Shown here in pieces: positions 25,378-34,678 of a DNA stretch of 64,000 nucleotides; position 1 is the first letter of the stretch; each line of letters begins with the position of its first letter. The stretch is from Croceicoccus sp. (lineage in GTDB: Bacteria; Pseudomonadota; Alphaproteobacteria; Sphingomonadales; Sphingomonadaceae). The position numbers and the translations under genes are program-made. The notes below the pieces were generated by a model. The model saw only the letters and a list, made by a program, of their open reading frames with translations. It searched no databases and had not been told where the DNA came from. Location of the stretch: positions 20,947-84,946 of the forward strand of contig NZMY01000059.1 in NCBI GenBank assembly GCA_002694745.1, read 5' to 3'.

Positions 25378-26157
25378 CTAACCGCAACCGGCGACGCCGC
25401 CGTCGACAGGCAGGGCGACACCGGTGATGTAGGCGCCGGCACGCGACGACAGGAACACGACCGATCCGGCGATTTCGTCCGGCCTACCCAGTCGGGCCAT
25501 CGGAATTTGCGACAGCACCGCCGGGTCCACTTCGTCGTCCTCGCGAAGATGCGCCGTCATCTTGGTGGGGAAGAAGCCGGGAACGAGCGCGTTGACGTTG
25601 ATGTTGCGAGCCGCCAGATCGCCGGCCAGATCGCGGCTCAGCATGTGGATGGCCGCCTTGCTGGCCGAATAGGAATAGGCGCTGAGGCGGGCCGTCTTCA
25701 GCCCCGCGACGGAACCGATATTGATGACCCTTGCCGGATCGTCGGGGGTCCCGGCGGCTTCCAGCGCGCCTAGCAATTCGCGGACCAGCGTGAAGGGCGC
25801 CTGCACATTGACCATCATCACGCCCGGCCATGCCTTGTCGGGATAATTGTCGACCGGCCCGCCCCATGTCTTGCCGGCATTATTGACAAGAATATGGAGC
25901 TTGTCGCCGCAAGCGGCGCGCAACCGGTTGGCAAGGTCCACCGCAGCTTCGGGGCTGGAAAGATCACAGGGCAAGGGGATGCAGACACCCAGCGACGACA
26001 TTTCCGCCGCCGCCGTATTGCACACGTCTTCCTTCCTCGACGTGATCGCGACCGTGGCCCCCGCCTTCAGCAGACCCTCGGAAATCATGCGGCCAAGGCC
26101 TTGCGCGCCGCCCGTGATCAGCGCGACTTTTCCGCTCAGATCGAAAAGCCCGGTCAT
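25378..26157 (-). CDS. Short-chain dehydrogenase/reductase (SDR)
   Basis: A 259-residue SDR: TGGAQGLG at 15-22, NNAG at 92-95, Ser149 in INIGSVAGLK, Tyr163 and Lys167 (YSYSASK). Its active-site segments match the SDR at 19502, marking a duplication. The start overlaps the stop of the MDR reductase by ATGA, so the two form a transcription unit reading away from the LAL regulator. Confidence 0.88.
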   Translation of the reverse strand: MTGLFDLSGKVALITGGAQGLGRMISEGLLKAGATVAITSRKEDVCNTAAAEMSSLGVCIPLPCDLSSPEAAVDLANRLRAACGDKLHILVNNAGKTWGGPVDNYPDKAWPGVMMVNVQAPFTLVRELLGALEAAGTPDDPARVINIGSVAGLKTARLSAYSYSASKAAIHMLSRDLAGDLAARNINVNALVPGFFPTKMTAHLREDDEVDPAVLSQIPMARLGRPDEIAGSVVFLSSRAGAYITGVALPVDGGVAGCG

Positions 26158-27155
26158 ACGGTGATCGCCACTTTGCCGAACTTGTGATCGTTTTCGAGAT
26201 AGGTCAGAGCCTTGTCGGCTTCGGCCAGAGGAAACGTCTTTTCGATCACCGGCTTGATGCCATGCTTGTCGATGAAATCCAGCATGTTGCGGAAATCTTC
26301 AGGATCTCCGACCTGACTGCCGACGATGCTGGCACTCTTCAGGAAAACGCCGGTCGCGGTAATCTCGAACTTATCGCCTGCGGTCGATCCATAGATCACG
26401 ATGCGGGCGCCCGGTTTTATGGCACGAATGTAATTGGCATAGCTCGGTCCGGGCGCGCCATCGAGTACGACGTCGATGCCGCCCGTCATCGGGCCGACCT
26501 TCTTGCGCCATTCGGGATCGGTGTAGAGCAGGCCGTCGGTCGCGCCCATGCTCTTGGCACGTTCGATGACTTCTTCGCTTTCACCCGTGACATAGACCTT
26601 GCAGCCAAGCGCCACCGCATAGGCGAGGCCAAAGGTCGCTACGCCGCCGCCGACGCCGCTGATCAGAACGGTATCGGTAGGCTGCAGCTGGCCCTTGAAC
26701 ATCAGCGCGCGCCATGCCGTCAGGCCGGTCAGGATCGAAGCGGCGGCCTCTTCCCAGCTCATGCCCGCGGGCTTCGGGGCCAGATTTTCGGCAGGGACAC
26801 AGACATATTCGGCGATCGTGCCAGGGTGCGGCATGCCCAGCAGGCCGAATTCGGCCTGCGGGGCGTGGCGGTTTGGTCCCCAATCGCGGCCGGGATACAA
26901 CACGACTTCGTCGCCGATTTCGACGCCAGTGACGCCTTCGCCGATCATGTCGACGACGCCGGCGCCGTCGCAGCCCATGGTGCAAGGTGTGACCATCCCG
27001 GGGTACAGCCCGCGCGAGATCCACATTTCCCGGTGGTTCATCGACGCCGCCTTGATCGCGACCCGCACTTGTCCGGCAACAGGTTCCGGCGTCTCGACAT
27101 CCACCACGCGAACGGCTTCTGGACCATCCGTGGATTCGAGCAATAGAGCTTTCAT
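26154..27155 (-). CDS. MDR-family alcohol dehydrogenase/quinone oxidoreductase
   Basis: A 333-residue medium-chain reductase. The N-terminal catalytic domain includes GCDGAGVVDMIGEGV and GDEVVLYPGRDWG; the Rossmann motif is VLISGVGGGVATFG. The four-cysteine structural zinc cluster of classical alcohol dehydrogenases is absent, pointing to the zinc-free quinone oxidoreductase/enoyl reductase subgroup. ATG at 27155 follows AAAGGA. First gene of the unit divergent from the LAL regulator. It likely reduces a C=C or C=O bond with NADPH. Confidence 0.87.
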   Translation of the reverse strand: MKALLLESTDGPEAVRVVDVETPEPVAGQVRVAIKAASMNHREMWISRGLYPGMVTPCTMGCDGAGVVDMIGEGVTGVEIGDEVVLYPGRDWGPNRHAPQAEFGLLGMPHPGTIAEYVCVPAENLAPKPAGMSWEEAAASILTGLTAWRALMFKGQLQPTDTVLISGVGGGVATFGLAYAVALGCKVYVTGESEEVIERAKSMGATDGLLYTDPEWRKKVGPMTGGIDVVLDGAPGPSYANYIRAIKPGARIVIYGSTAGDKFEITATGVFLKSASIVGSQVGDPEDFRNMLDFIDKHGIKPVIEKTFPLAEADKALTYLENDHKFGKVAITV

Positions 27156-27387
27156 AAGTCGGGAATCCTTTTTCTATAATCGGTTATTGGCACGGATGGC
27201 CAAAGAGCGGCGGCGCCATTTCTGACCGTGAGGTTGGTGATGGATGCGGCCGGGGCGAATGCGGGTGTCATGCGCGGATTCTCGCGTTCGTCCGCTGCCG
27301 GACGAATTCCCGCAGGGAATGGCGCACTCCCGCCAATTTGAAATTCATATCCCAACTCCCGCTGCCGCAAGATCATCGTCCTGCACG

Positions 27388-27403
27388 CCGATAGCTTTAT
27401 CGG
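27388..27403. promoter_or_regulatory. Palindrome CCGATA-GCTT-TATCGG
   Basis: Perfect 6-4-6 palindrome with the same arm and spacer geometry as the regulon box but different arms, 34 bases left of box 27438. It could be a second regulator site or a variant box. Confidence 0.35.
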
Positions 27404-27437
27404 ATTGTGGGGTTATCGCCGCCCAAGCGCATCACAA

Positions 27438-27453
27438 CCTATCTGCGGATAGG
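27438..27453. promoter_or_regulatory. Regulon box CCTATC-TGCG-GATAGG (perfect palindrome)
   Basis: Exact match to CCTRYC-N4-GRYAGG and fully self-complementary. It sits 14 bases before ATG 27468 or about 90 before the alternative ATG 27543 of the LAL regulator gene, suggesting autoregulation. Confidence 0.6.
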
Positions 27454-27467
27454 AAATCGGGCTTGCC

Positions 27468-30218
27468 ATGATGGATGCGCTGCACGATAACAGCGGCATT
27501 GCCGGCATACGACCGGCAGGGAGAGGCGAAGAGGCTGGCCACATGGGCTTAGTGCAGACCACGATCGTGCCGCCGCGTTCGGCGCACGCGTATGTGAAAC
27601 GGGCAAGGATCGAAAGCCTGGCGGAAAAGATCGCCGGCTATCGCGCAGTCACGGTTATCGCTCCGGCCGGTTTCGGGAAGACAACCGCCATGCTGCGATG
27701 GGCCGACCTGCTGGCCGAACGAGGGCGATCCGTTCTTTGGATCGCGGCGCGCGCCGGTGTGGACAGTCTCGACACCTTTCTCGAGGCACTGTCCCAGGCC
27801 TGTGTCGTGTCGGGTCTTGGCATCGCTTCCAGCGATCCGCGTGCATGGTTCGTCGAGCTTGCCAAGCGATCGGGCGCGGCGCCGATCCTGTTCATAGACG
27901 ATGCCCAGTTGCTGCCCCGCGAAGTGCATGATTTCGTCGAGCAGCTGATTTTCAGCTCACGCGACGGGTTGACGACCGTCATGGCGTCCCGGGGCGAAAA
28001 TGACATCAATCTCGCTCGCCTGAGATCGCTGGGATACCTGATGGAAGTCAGGATGGCGGACCTGTGTTTCGATACAGAGGAAGCAAGCAGCCTGCTGAGG
28101 CAGGAAATTGGGGCAGAGCCGACTGCGGCGCAGATCCAGCGCATGATAATGGATACACAGGGCTGGGCCGCCGGCCTGATTCTTGCCTCCCAGACGTGGC
28201 ACAAGTATAGTTTGCACGCGGAAATGCCTGAACGGGCGGCCAGTCGGCTGCGTTACGAATATGCGAGCTATTTCCACGAGGAAGTGATCGAGGGACTTCC
28301 GCAGGAATTGCGGAACTTCATCATCGACACCTCGATCCTGAAAGAACTTTCGCCGTCGGCTTGCGCTGCGGTGATCGGCCAGAGCGAAGCGCGCAAATAT
28401 CTCGACGAGGCTTTCGAGCGCGGGCTCTTCCTGATCGAACTGGACCGCGAGCAGGGCGAATATCGCCACTACAAGCTGTTCCGCGAAATGGTTCTGGGGC
28501 GGCTCATGAAGCTGGCACCTGAACGCGCAGCCGAATTGCACCGGCGCGCCAGCCGCTTCTACGCAGAAACCAGCAATTATCACCTTGCACTGGAGCATGC
28601 CGAGCAAAGTACCGATCAGGAATTTCTCGCGTCGCAGATCGAAACCCTAGCCGAACAGATGATCTATGCCGGGCTGATGCAGCGGCTTGACGAACTGGCT
28701 AGCCGGTTGCCGTGGCAGGTGGTCGAGGACAAGCCGTCGATCCTGCTGGCCATGTCGTGGCGGCGCAGCAGGCGACTGGCATTCACGTCCGCCGAACGCC
28801 TGATCGAAGCGGCGGAAAAAGCCATCGAAGATAAGATGGATGCCGGCGAACTGGATGACTACGCAGCGCGACAGCTGGATTTTCATGTGCGCCACCGCAA
28901 GGTCATGTTGCACGCCGCACGCGACGACATGGTCGCGGTAGAGGAGGAATGCGGCCCGCTGTTGGCCGATCTGGGTGACGATCATCCATATCTCAGCTGT
29001 ACCCTGCTGGCACAGCTGCTTTCCGCCCGTCGTGAGCTGTTTCACTTCCACGACATGCTTCGACTGGAAGGTGAATTGCGCAAGGCATTGGCGCGACCGG
29101 GTTCAGCCTTCGCATCGATTGCGCTCAAGTCGTCGGTCGCGCCTACGCTCGTCGCACAGGGCAAGACGGAAACCGCAAAGCAGTTCCTGCATGAAGCGCA
29201 GGAAATCGCGCGCAAGCGTGAAAGCGAGGTTTCGGGGCTAGGCGCGCTGCCGGCACTTCCGTTGGCCGAGATATTATACGAATGCGGCGAACTGGACGAG
29301 GCAGCCAGGCTGGTCGACCAGTACATGCCTTCTATTCGACAATGGGGCTTCGTCGATCAAGTCGCGTCGGGATATCTCGTGCGCGCCCGGCTGGCGGCCG
29401 CCGATGGCGACCTCGCTTCGGCGCTTTCGGTGCTGGAGGAAGCGCATCTTGTCGCGATCGAATGCGGGCTCGACCGTTTGCGGGCCATGGTCGTATCGGA
29501 ACAGGTACGCATTTTGATCAAGAACGGGCAGCTGGAACAGGCCGAAACGCTGTTCTATTCCTGCGACCTGGTGGGCGAAGGAGAACCTGTCCCCACGCTG
29601 AATCCGTCGCGGCTCAACGAATGGCTGGCTATTGCCTGGCTGCGGATTGAAATGCACCGGTTCAGGCTGGTGCGCTCGCGCAAGGTGGCGAAGCGCTGGC
29701 TGGAACTGGTGCGCCGCCGGGGCGCCATCCGTTCCGCCCTGTCGTTCGAACTGCTGCTGGCCGAAATTGCGGTACTGGCAGGCAACCGCTCGGAAGCGCG
29801 CCGTTCAGTGCGCGCTGCCGTGGAACTGGCCGAGACCGGCGGCTGGCTGCGCCCGTTCCTCGACGAGGGGGAAGCGATTGCTGCGCTGATCGTCGACGCC
29901 TATGGGACTGGCCCGATCCTCGACGATCCGGTCGACAGGTTTGCCCATGGGTTGGTGAAGCTGCTCAAGGGAAATCCGCAGATCGATCAGGACGAAGAGG
30001 ACGATGACGAGTTCGGCCCCAGCGGCGGCCTGTCGCTGCGCGAGATCGAGATCCTCACCCAGGTGAGCGGCGGCCTGCGCAACAGGGAAATCGGTGACCG
30101 GCTAGGCCTGACCGAAGGCACAGTCAAATGGTACATGCAGCAGATCTACGACAAGCTGGGCGTTCGCCGCCGTCCGCAAGCCGTTCTGCGGGCACGGCAG
30201 CTGGGCATTTTGTCCTGA
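27468..30218 (+). CDS. LAL-family (MalT-like) ATP-binding LuxR transcriptional regulator
   Basis: A 916-residue regulator. Walker A APAGFGKTT at 65-73 and Walker B LFIDDAQ at 141-147 define the STAND-type ATPase module. A long helical, TPR-like middle follows. The C-terminal LuxR helix-turn-helix (LSLREIEILTQVSGG ... NREIGDRLGLTEGTVKWYMQ) occupies about the last 65 residues. This architecture is that of MalT and LAL activators, which bind an inducer and ATP to oligomerise. ATG at 27543 (MGLVQTTIVPP) is a plausible alternative start, since family members begin near there. Likely activator of the surrounding operons. Confidence 0.93.
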   Translation: MMDALHDNSGIAGIRPAGRGEEAGHMGLVQTTIVPPRSAHAYVKRARIESLAEKIAGYRAVTVIAPAGFGKTTAMLRWADLLAERGRSVLWIAARAGVDSLDTFLEALSQACVVSGLGIASSDPRAWFVELAKRSGAAPILFIDDAQLLPREVHDFVEQLIFSSRDGLTTVMASRGENDINLARLRSLGYLMEVRMADLCFDTEEASSLLRQEIGAEPTAAQIQRMIMDTQGWAAGLILASQTWHKYSLHAEMPERAASRLRYEYASYFHEEVIEGLPQELRNFIIDTSILKELSPSACAAVIGQSEARKYLDEAFERGLFLIELDREQGEYRHYKLFREMVLGRLMKLAPERAAELHRRASRFYAETSNYHLALEHAEQSTDQEFLASQIETLAEQMIYAGLMQRLDELASRLPWQVVEDKPSILLAMSWRRSRRLAFTSAERLIEAAEKAIEDKMDAGELDDYAARQLDFHVRHRKVMLHAARDDMVAVEEECGPLLADLGDDHPYLSCTLLAQLLSARRELFHFHDMLRLEGELRKALARPGSAFASIALKSSVAPTLVAQGKTETAKQFLHEAQEIARKRESEVSGLGALPALPLAEILYECGELDEAARLVDQYMPSIRQWGFVDQVASGYLVRARLAAADGDLASALSVLEEAHLVAIECGLDRLRAMVVSEQVRILIKNGQLEQAETLFYSCDLVGEGEPVPTLNPSRLNEWLAIAWLRIEMHRFRLVRSRKVAKRWLELVRRRGAIRSALSFELLLAEIAVLAGNRSEARRSVRAAVELAETGGWLRPFLDEGEAIAALIVDAYGTGPILDDPVDRFAHGLVKLLKGNPQIDQDEEDDDEFGPSGGLSLREIEILTQVSGGLRNREIGDRLGLTEGTVKWYMQQIYDKLGVRRRPQAVLRARQLGILS

Positions 30219-30221
30219 CAC

Positions 30222-30237
30222 CCTATCGAAGGTTAGA
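30222..30237. promoter_or_regulatory. Weak regulon box CCTATC-GAAG-GTTAGA
   Basis: Left arm perfect, right arm with two mismatches to CCTRYC-N4-GRYAGG; 63 bases before the GTG start of the operon that includes the F420 genes, the same distance as stronger copies. If real, it would tie F420 production to the regulon. Confidence 0.3.
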
Positions 30238-30300
30238 TTACGCCCGGTACCGCACGTCCTACCGCAGGGGAAACTATAGCATTTCTGGCGGGAGTATTCT

Positions 30301-31230
30301 GTGGCCAAGGGTAAGGTAATCATCAGCTGCGCGGTGACCGGCGCGATCCATACGCCGAGCATGTCGCCGCATTTGCCGGTGACCGCTGACGAGATTGCGG
30401 AAGCGGCCATCGGCGCGGCTGACGCGGGTGCGGCCATCATTCATTTGCACGCCCGCAATCCCAAGGACGGGCGTCCGGACCAGAATCCCGATCTCTACGA
30501 ACCCTTCCTCAAGGTCATCAAGCAGCGGACCGATGCGGTGCTGAACATCACCACCGGCGGCCATCCCTCGATGACGCTGGAGGAACGGCTGCGACCGGCA
30601 ACGCGTTTCGCGCCGGAAGTCGCCAGCCTCAACATGGGTTCGATGGGGTTCGGCCTGTTCCCGATGCTGAACCGCTACAAGGACTGGAAATACGACTGGG
30701 AGCCGGCCACGCTTGAGGCATCGCGCGACTTGGTATTCAAGAACACCTACAAGGATATCGAAGGGCTGCTGGAACTGCTTTCCCCGCTGGGCACGCGGTT
30801 CGAATTCGAATGCTATGATACCAGCCATCTCTACAATCTGGCGCATTTCCTCGATCGCGGGCTGGTGAAGGCTCCGCTGTTCGTTCAGACCTGCTTCGGC
30901 ATCCTTGGGGGCATCGGCAGCCACCCTGATGATATCCAGCACATGAAGCGCACGGCGGACAGGCTGTTCGGCGACCAGTATGAATGGTCGGTGCTGGGCG
31001 CCGGTGCACGGCAGATGAGCATCGTCGCCATGGCGGCATCGATGGGCGGCAACGTTCGCGTGGGCCTTGAAGATTCGCTCTGGGCCGGTCCGGGCCGACT
31101 GGCGGAAACCAACGCCGAACAAGTCGCGACCGCAAAAGCCATCGTAGAGGGTATGGGCCTGTCCGTGGCAACGCCTGACGAAGCGCGCCAGATCCTTGAC
31201 CTCAAGGGCGCCGACCGGACCAATATCTGA
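30301..31230 (+). CDS. Beta-keto acid cleavage enzyme (BKACE, DUF849)
   Basis: A 309-residue TIM-barrel enzyme of the 3-keto-5-aminohexanoate cleavage family. The zinc-binding IIHLHARNP puts His48 and His50 in the expected place. Further family segments are NITTGGHP, MGSMGFGLFP and GNVRVGLEDSLW. BKACE enzymes condense a beta-keto acid with acetyl-CoA, releasing acetoacetate and a new CoA thioester. GTG at 30301 follows GGGAG. It heads the operon carrying the F420 genes, so it may act on a keto acid produced from the main substrate. Confidence 0.9.
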   Translation: MAKGKVIISCAVTGAIHTPSMSPHLPVTADEIAEAAIGAADAGAAIIHLHARNPKDGRPDQNPDLYEPFLKVIKQRTDAVLNITTGGHPSMTLEERLRPATRFAPEVASLNMGSMGFGLFPMLNRYKDWKYDWEPATLEASRDLVFKNTYKDIEGLLELLSPLGTRFEFECYDTSHLYNLAHFLDRGLVKAPLFVQTCFGILGGIGSHPDDIQHMKRTADRLFGDQYEWSVLGAGARQMSIVAMAASMGGNVRVGLEDSLWAGPGRLAETNAEQVATAKAIVEGMGLSVATPDEARQILDLKGADRTNI

Positions 31231-31335
31231 GCAGGAAATGATCCACGCAGGACCAGGACGCTATAGGGAACGCGGCGATAGTCAGCGCAGTCACGTTGCG
31301 CCGCCGGCCCGTTGCGTTTGCTGGGGGCGAGGCCG

Positions 31336-32337
31336 ATGAAGCTGGGTATCTGTTCGATGTGGGGCACCTCGCTGGACTTGTTCCGCAGCGAGGTGAGGCT
31401 GGCGGCGGAGCTGGACTATGATCTGATCACGGTCGGGGATTCGCCGGCCGGCTGGCATGAAATGGTCACCTCCATGACATTGGCGGCACTTGAAGCGCCC
31501 AAGGCGCGGATCGGCTCGCTTGTGACATCGCCGTTCATGCGCCACCCGCTCGTCGCGGCGAGTGCCTTTGCCACCATCGACAAATTGACGGGCGGGCGGG
31601 CGGTCATGGGATTTGCGACAGGGGGCAGCACGGTCCTGGCCGTGGGGCGCGCACCGGCCACGCAAAAGGAAGTGCGGGCCGAACTTGTCGCCCTGCGCCA
31701 GCTTTTCGCCGGCGAGGAGATCGAGTGGGAAGGGCGGCCCGTCAAATCGCTTCGCTTCGCGCGCAAGGTTCCGATCTATTATTCCGCTTTCGGCCCAAAG
31801 GCTCTCGCGCTTGCAGGAGAGCTTGCCGATGGGGCCATCCTGTTTGCAGGTGACCAGAGCCTCGATGCACTGGAGCAGAGGATTGCTGAGTTGCGCGTTG
31901 CCGCCGCCAGGGCGGGCCGCGATGCCGATGCGCTCGACATCTGGGTGACCAGCTATATTTCGGTGCGAGAGCATCGGCAGCAGGCCATCGACGACCTGAA
32001 GGCTTTTATTGCCGTCAATGCGATGGCCTTTCGTACGCCCGAGACGTTGGCGATGCTGCCCGATAATGTCCGCCCGCTCGTCCAGGCTTTTCAGGCACGT
32101 TATGATCCATCGGAACATGTCGTGGTCGGCGGACGCAACGTTCGGCTGATGGACGAGATGGGGCTCACCGAATTCCTGCAGGATTTCGATACGATCGCGG
32201 GACCTGAAGACCACGTGGCAGGGGTCATGGCCAGGATGGAAGCGATGGGTGTTTCCACGCTTATCGCCGCGCTTCCTGGGCATGCCGATCCGCTCACCAC
32301 GATCCGCGGCCTCGCAGCCGCAAGAAAGAGAATGTAA
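31336..32337 (+). CDS. LLM-class (luciferase-like) oxidoreductase, probably F420-dependent
   Basis: A 333-residue luciferase-like TIM barrel: MKLGICSMWGTSLDLF at the start, VGDSPAGWHEM, IGSLVTSPFMRHPLVAASAFATIDKLTGGRAVMGFATGGS, typical of Mer-like F420 enzymes rather than FMN luciferases. ATG at 31336 follows GGGGCGAGG; an earlier TTG at 31312 is less likely. It is directly upstream of fbiC, which supports F420 use. Substrate unknown. Confidence 0.87.
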   Translation: MKLGICSMWGTSLDLFRSEVRLAAELDYDLITVGDSPAGWHEMVTSMTLAALEAPKARIGSLVTSPFMRHPLVAASAFATIDKLTGGRAVMGFATGGSTVLAVGRAPATQKEVRAELVALRQLFAGEEIEWEGRPVKSLRFARKVPIYYSAFGPKALALAGELADGAILFAGDQSLDALEQRIAELRVAAARAGRDADALDIWVTSYISVREHRQQAIDDLKAFIAVNAMAFRTPETLAMLPDNVRPLVQAFQARYDPSEHVVVGGRNVRLMDEMGLTEFLQDFDTIAGPEDHVAGVMARMEAMGVSTLIAALPGHADPLTTIRGLAAARKRM

Positions 32338-32343
32338 CGCGAT

Positions 32344-34656
32344 ATGGCATATTGGTGGAACAGGACCGAAGCGCGCGATTGGCTGGACAGGCTGGAGCGT
32401 TTCTCGCTGGACGAACTGGCCGCAGAGGCCGAGGCCAAGACGATTGCGGCGCATGGCGCGGTGGTCACCTATTCGCGCAAGGTTTTCATACCGCTGACGA
32501 AATTGTGCCGCGATGTCTGCCATTACTGCACGTTCGCTCACCGCCCGTCGCAACTGACGGCGCCATTCCTCGAACCGGAAGAAGTGCTTGAGATCGCCCG
32601 CGCGGGCGAACAGCGCGGTTGCCGCGAAGCATTGTTCACTCTGGGCGACCAGCCCGAGGCCCGCTATTCCGCCGCGCGCCGGTGGCTGGACGAGCGCGGC
32701 TTCGCCAGCACGCTGGATTATCTGGCTCATGTCGCCTCGCTCGTCCTCGAAGAAACGAGCCTTCTGCCGCATCTCAACCCCGGGATCATGACGGCTGCCG
32801 ATTACGAAAAACTGCGTCCGGTCTCGGCTTCGATGGGATTGATGCTGGAAAGCACGTCGGAACGGCTGTGCGGCAAGGGAATGCCGCATTACGGGTCTCC
32901 CGACAAGATACCGGAAATCCGCCTGCAATCCCTGCGCGATGCTGGCGAGGCAAAGGTGCCCTTTACCACCGGCCTGCTGATCGGGATTGGCGAAACGCGC
33001 CTGGAACGGGTGGAGGCACTGCTTGCGATCTGCGATCTGCATGCGCGCCATGGCCATATCCAGGAAGTCATCATCCAGAACTTCCGCGCCAAGCCCGGGA
33101 CGCTGATGGCAGCAACGCCCGATATCGGGCTCGACGAACATCTCTGGACGATAGCCGCTGCCCGCTTGATACTTCAGGCGGAAATGGTGGTGCAGGCACC
33201 GCCCAACCTGCAGCCGGGACAGCTGGGCAAGCTTATCCGTGCGGGCGTCAACGACTGGGGCGGGGTTTCGCCGGTCACGCTCGACCATGTGAACCCCGAA
33301 GCGCCCTGGCCACATCTTGAGCAGCTGGAGACCCAGACCGAGGAGGCCGGACGGCACCTGCGCCAGCGGCTTGCCATCGGCCCGGCATTCGCTCGTGCAC
33401 CCGGATTGTGGACGGACGAGGCGCTTCAGCCGCGCATTCGAAGGGCCATCGATGCGCGCGGATTACCGCGAGACAGCGACTGGCATCCCGGCACCGGCGG
33501 GGCGATACCGGAAGGGCCGCTCTCCATCGGTATCGGAGGGGACAAGGAAATTCGCATAGCCCTGGGCCGGGTTGAGCACGGCGAGGAGCTCGGCGCGTTC
33601 CACATCGAAAGGATGTTCGGGGCCGAAGGCCGCGATTTCGAGCGGATCTGCCGCGTTGCCGACGAGCTGAGGCATGACCGGGTGGGCGACAATGTCACCC
33701 ATGTGATCAATCGCAACATCAACTATACCAATATCTGCCTTTACCGCTGCGGCTTCTGCGCCTTCTCCAAGGGCAGCACCAAGAGCGAGCGCGGCCCGGC
33801 GTATAATATCGACCATGCCGAAATCGCCCGCCGCACGGTCGAGGCGCGCGAACGCGGCGCGAGCGAGGTGTGCCTGCAAGGGGGCATCCACCCGAGCTAT
33901 GACGGCAACACCTATCGCGGGATCGTGCAAGCGGTAAAGGATGCAGTGCCGGACATGCATGTGCACGCGTTCTCGCCGCTGGAGGTGCATCACGGCGCCA
34001 CCACGCTGGGGCTGGATTACGAAGATTACCTCGCTTCGCTCAAGGAATGCGGGCTGGCAACCTTGCCGGGGACGGCGGCTGAAATCCTGTCAGATGATAT
34101 CCGCGACATCATTTGCCCCGACAAGCTTTCGACCGGCGAATGGCTGGCGGTGATGCAGGCGGCACACAAGGTGGGGCTGAAGACCACATCCACCATCATG
34201 TTCGGCCATGTCGAAACCTATGCCCACTGGGCCACGCATCTGCTGCGCCTGCGCGAATTGCAGATGGAAAGCAGCGGCTTCACCGAATTCGTGCCTTTGC
34301 CTTTCGTCCATATGGAGGCACCGAACTGGCGCCGCGGGCAAACCCGTTCCGGCCCGACATGGCGCGAAACAGTGCTGATGCATGCCGTGTCGCGGATTGC
34401 GCTGGACGGTGCCATTCCGAACATTCAGGTCAGCTGGGTAAAACTGGGTCCGGAGGGGGCGGCCCACATACTTCAGGCAGGTGCCAACGATCTGGGCGGG
34501 ACGCTGATGGACGAATCGATCACGCGCGCTGCGGGCGGGGTGAACGGACAGGAATTCGGTGTTCCCGAAATGCGCGCGCTGGCCCATGGCATCGGTCGCC
34601 GCCTGCAGGAACGCTCCACGCTTTACGGTCTGGCCGCGGGCGAGACCGTCGCATAA
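32344..34656 (+). CDS. fbiC: FbiC: fused CofG-CofH 7,8-didemethyl-8-hydroxy-5-deazariboflavin (Fo) synthase
   Basis: A 770-residue protein with two radical SAM domains. The N-terminal CofG-like half has Cys55-x3-Cys59-x2-Cys62 (CRDVCHYC) and the C-terminal CofH-like half has Cys465-x3-Cys469-x2-Cys472 (CLYRCGFC). Together they make Fo, the deazaflavin chromophore of F420, from a flavin precursor and tyrosine. The fused form is typical of actinobacteria and some other bacteria; archaea have two genes. It is somewhat shorter than mycobacterial FbiC. Later genes of the pathway follow in the same operon. Confidence 0.96.
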   Translation: MAYWWNRTEARDWLDRLERFSLDELAAEAEAKTIAAHGAVVTYSRKVFIPLTKLCRDVCHYCTFAHRPSQLTAPFLEPEEVLEIARAGEQRGCREALFTLGDQPEARYSAARRWLDERGFASTLDYLAHVASLVLEETSLLPHLNPGIMTAADYEKLRPVSASMGLMLESTSERLCGKGMPHYGSPDKIPEIRLQSLRDAGEAKVPFTTGLLIGIGETRLERVEALLAICDLHARHGHIQEVIIQNFRAKPGTLMAATPDIGLDEHLWTIAAARLILQAEMVVQAPPNLQPGQLGKLIRAGVNDWGGVSPVTLDHVNPEAPWPHLEQLETQTEEAGRHLRQRLAIGPAFARAPGLWTDEALQPRIRRAIDARGLPRDSDWHPGTGGAIPEGPLSIGIGGDKEIRIALGRVEHGEELGAFHIERMFGAEGRDFERICRVADELRHDRVGDNVTHVINRNINYTNICLYRCGFCAFSKGSTKSERGPAYNIDHAEIARRTVEARERGASEVCLQGGIHPSYDGNTYRGIVQAVKDAVPDMHVHAFSPLEVHHGATTLGLDYEDYLASLKECGLATLPGTAAEILSDDIRDIICPDKLSTGEWLAVMQAAHKVGLKTTSTIMFGHVETYAHWATHLLRLRELQMESSGFTEFVPLPFVHMEAPNWRRGQTRSGPTWRETVLMHAVSRIALDGAIPNIQVSWVKLGPEGAAHILQAGANDLGGTLMDESITRAAGGVNGQEFGVPEMRALAHGIGRRLQERSTLYGLAAGETVA

Positions 34657-34678
34657 TTTGACAGAATTGGATTAGTTT

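Larger units (their letters stand above)
27156..27467. promoter_or_regulatory. Divergent regulatory gap, no gene seen
   Basis: About 310 bases between the MDR gene and the LAL regulator. Open frames here are short and unlike known proteins. The right third holds two separate palindromes (27388 and 27438), suggesting a control region for the regulator gene and perhaps the divergent MDR gene. Confidence 0.6.

Noticed and set aside
27160..27460. Small open frame of about 74 codons on the minus strand in the LAL upstream gap
   Set aside because: No ribosome site, no domain, and it overlaps palindromic regulatory sequence.
30258..30273. CCTACC-GCAG-GGGAAA as an extra regulon box before the BKACE gene
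   Set aside because: Three mismatches in the right arm; only the left half fits, so it was not listed as a box.
31291..33357. Long open frame of 688 codons on the minus strand opposite the LLM and fbiC genes
   Set aside because: The plus strand carries clear radical SAM and LLM motifs in the same span; the minus frame has no recognisable domain and is a high-GC shadow.
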